Shown one piece after another: positions 62,787-64,000 of a stretch of 64,000 bases of DNA (position 1 is its first letter; every line of letters starts with the position of its first letter). The stretch is from positions 1,303,627-1,367,626 of the forward strand of contig UYJD01000003.1 of NCBI GenBank assembly GCA_900618795.1, read 5' to 3'. The DNA comes from Cyanodermella asteris (lineage: Eukaryota; Ascomycota; Lecanoromycetes; Ostropales; Stictidaceae). The notes beneath the pieces were generated by a model that ran no database searches, was not told the origin of the DNA, and saw only the letters and a program-made list of their open reading frames with translations. Position numbers and translations under genes: made by a program.

Positions 62787-63746
62787 ATGCGCTTCTTCCC
62801 TCGCCGCAACCGCGGCTCCGCCTATGAAGAAAAGCCGGCCTTTACTATCCCAGCTGCCCCTTTCACAAAAGCACAAAGCCGTCGATTAACACGAAACCGC
62901 AAAGCTTTCGCCATTCTCACTTCAGTATTATTCTTCATCGCCCTCATCTTCCTCATCCTCGTGCAGGTCGGAAACATTCGCGAAAGGAACGTCTTGACCA
63001 GCTGGTTTCTGTTCAAGATAGACTTGTCGAACATCCGCGTGACTTCGTACTCTGGACCCGCAGTCTTCACAAACTCTCTCGCACAGACGATTGGCCTGCA
63101 TGACTTTTACCAAGTCGGACTATGGAACTGGTGTGAGGGCTACAATGCGGGGCGCGTCACTTACTGCGCACCGACCGAGTTCGGCTACTGGTTCAATCCG
63201 GTGGAAATCATCCTGAACGAACTCTTCGCGGGCGCCAGCATCACACTGCCGAGCGACGTCTATCAGTTCCTCAACATCATTCGAACGGCTTCCCGCGCAA
63301 TGTTCGGCTGCTTCTTCGCCGGCACCATCTGCACCTTTCTCTGCATCTTCCTGACACCGCTCACCTTGTACTCGCGCCTCGTATCAGTCGTCATTGGCAT
63401 ATTTGCAGTAATTTCGGCCCTGCTCGTCATCGTCGCCACGGTCATCTCGACCGCAATGTGGAACATTTTCACAAATGTCATCAACAACGATGCCTCGACC
63501 ATCGGCCTCGAGCCGATCATCGGGACGCAGATGCTCGCTTTCATGTGGGTTGCAGCGGGCTGTGTGCTGATTGCGGCCGTCATCCAACTTTGTCTCATGT
63601 GCTGTTGCACGAGCAGGCGAGATGTCAAGAGAGGAAAGAAGAATGCGAAGAAGGAGCTCGAGTCGGGTCGTATGAGCCACGACATGGCCGGTGCCAACCT
63701 TCCCGCTGAGGCTTACAACGGCCAGCCGTTGAACAGTCACGTCTGA
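62787..63746 (+). CDS. SUR7/PalI-family four-span membrane protein
   Basis: 319 residues, single exon. Four hydrophobic spans (about 41-62, 170-190, 203-228 and 248-275) fit the SUR7/PalI/claudin-like family (PF06687), which sits at plasma-membrane eisosome domains or senses ambient pH. The large extracellular loop after span 1 contains GLWNWCEGYN and a second Cys (VTYCAPTEFG), the family's G-x-W-x-x-C signature. The start ATG at 62787 precedes a basic tail (MRFFPRRNRG). The cytosolic C-terminus is basic and then polar. It looks closer to SUR7-type eisosome proteins than to PalI because it lacks a very long C-terminal tail; that split is inferred. Confidence 0.85.
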   Translation: MRFFPRRNRGSAYEEKPAFTIPAAPFTKAQSRRLTRNRKAFAILTSVLFFIALIFLILVQVGNIRERNVLTSWFLFKIDLSNIRVTSYSGPAVFTNSLAQTIGLHDFYQVGLWNWCEGYNAGRVTYCAPTEFGYWFNPVEIILNELFAGASITLPSDVYQFLNIIRTASRAMFGCFFAGTICTFLCIFLTPLTLYSRLVSVVIGIFAVISALLVIVATVISTAMWNIFTNVINNDASTIGLEPIIGTQMLAFMWVAAGCVLIAAVIQLCLMCCCTSRRDVKRGKKNAKKELESGRMSHDMAGANLPAEAYNGQPLNSHV

Positions 63747-64000
63747 AAACCGTACAGACGACTTTAACGATCATCGTGGATTTGATGTATACGCATTGGA
63801 GGCGTTCTCGTTCTAGCCAAGGATATTTGAGCGTGCAGCATGTATAGATGAAATGAACTTACAGCTTGTTATCACAAGTCCAAACTTCAGTCCTTTCTGC
63901 TAGACTATCATTCGTGCAACAATGTTGCTGCTACTACCTCTGAAGTATTTGTCTCGAAAATGCACGGAATTGGTTCGAGGAGCATGGCAGGGGGGGGGAG
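63747..64000. other. 3' flank of the SUR7-family gene
   Basis: Nothing else seen up to the window edge; ends in a G-run. Confidence 0.6.

Overview
This window comes from the nuclear genome of a filamentous ascomycete (Pezizomycotina; Dothideomycetes is my best guess, not proven). The evidence is short introns (mostly 48-67 nt, GT-AG, with CTNAC-like branch points) and a gene set typical of these fungi: a nitrogen regulator of the AREA/NIT2 type, Cdc42, a Tea4-like polarity protein, a siderophore transporter, a GT90 glycosyltransferase and a SUR7-family protein. About nineteen intact genes lie on both strands with no operon-like order. There is one 201-base assembly gap (7161-7361).

Layout: 1-2753 is the promoter and long leader of areA; areA runs 2754-5339 (+). 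5340-9833 is gene-poor and holds a broken tRNA-Val, an isochorismatase remnant next to the gap, and a doubtful small gene. 9834-16139 has an S33 peptidase (-), mitochondrial ribosomal protein uL15m (-) and a GT90/CAP10 glycosyltransferase (+). 17746-28000 has Tea4-like (+), an old-yellow-enzyme oxidoreductase (-), Cwc15 (+), an intron-containing tRNA (+), an EXPERA/EBP-type membrane protein (-) and cdc42 (-). 29520-40792 has a siderophore-iron transporter (-), a YGSSGR-repeat protein (-), a degraded Upc2-like transcription factor (-), a degraded metallo-beta-lactamase gene (+), Lto1 (-) and a GFA-domain enzyme (+). 40793-50914 is a roughly 10-kb gene desert with one possible micro-gene and half of a dispersed repeat pair. 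50915-63746 has a Zn2Cys6/acetyltransferase fusion (+), endosulfine Igo1 (+), a putative PPxY membrane protein (+), a hypothetical membrane protein (-), a PLC-like GPI protein (-) and a SUR7/PalI-family protein (+).

Shared functions: two nutrient-signalling genes (areA and igo1) and two polarity genes (cdc42 and Tea4-like) are present but scattered, so I read this as ordinary core genome with decayed accessory pieces rather than a cluster. The most striking signal is a perfect 14-bp inverted repeat around the start codon of the siderophore transporter. Each arm carries the nonamer ATCTGATAA, which matches the published SreA-type iron-repressor site ATCWGATAA. Second is the Zn2Cys6-acetyltransferase fusion, in which the position expected to hold the catalytic histidine of the acetyltransferase is a tyrosine.
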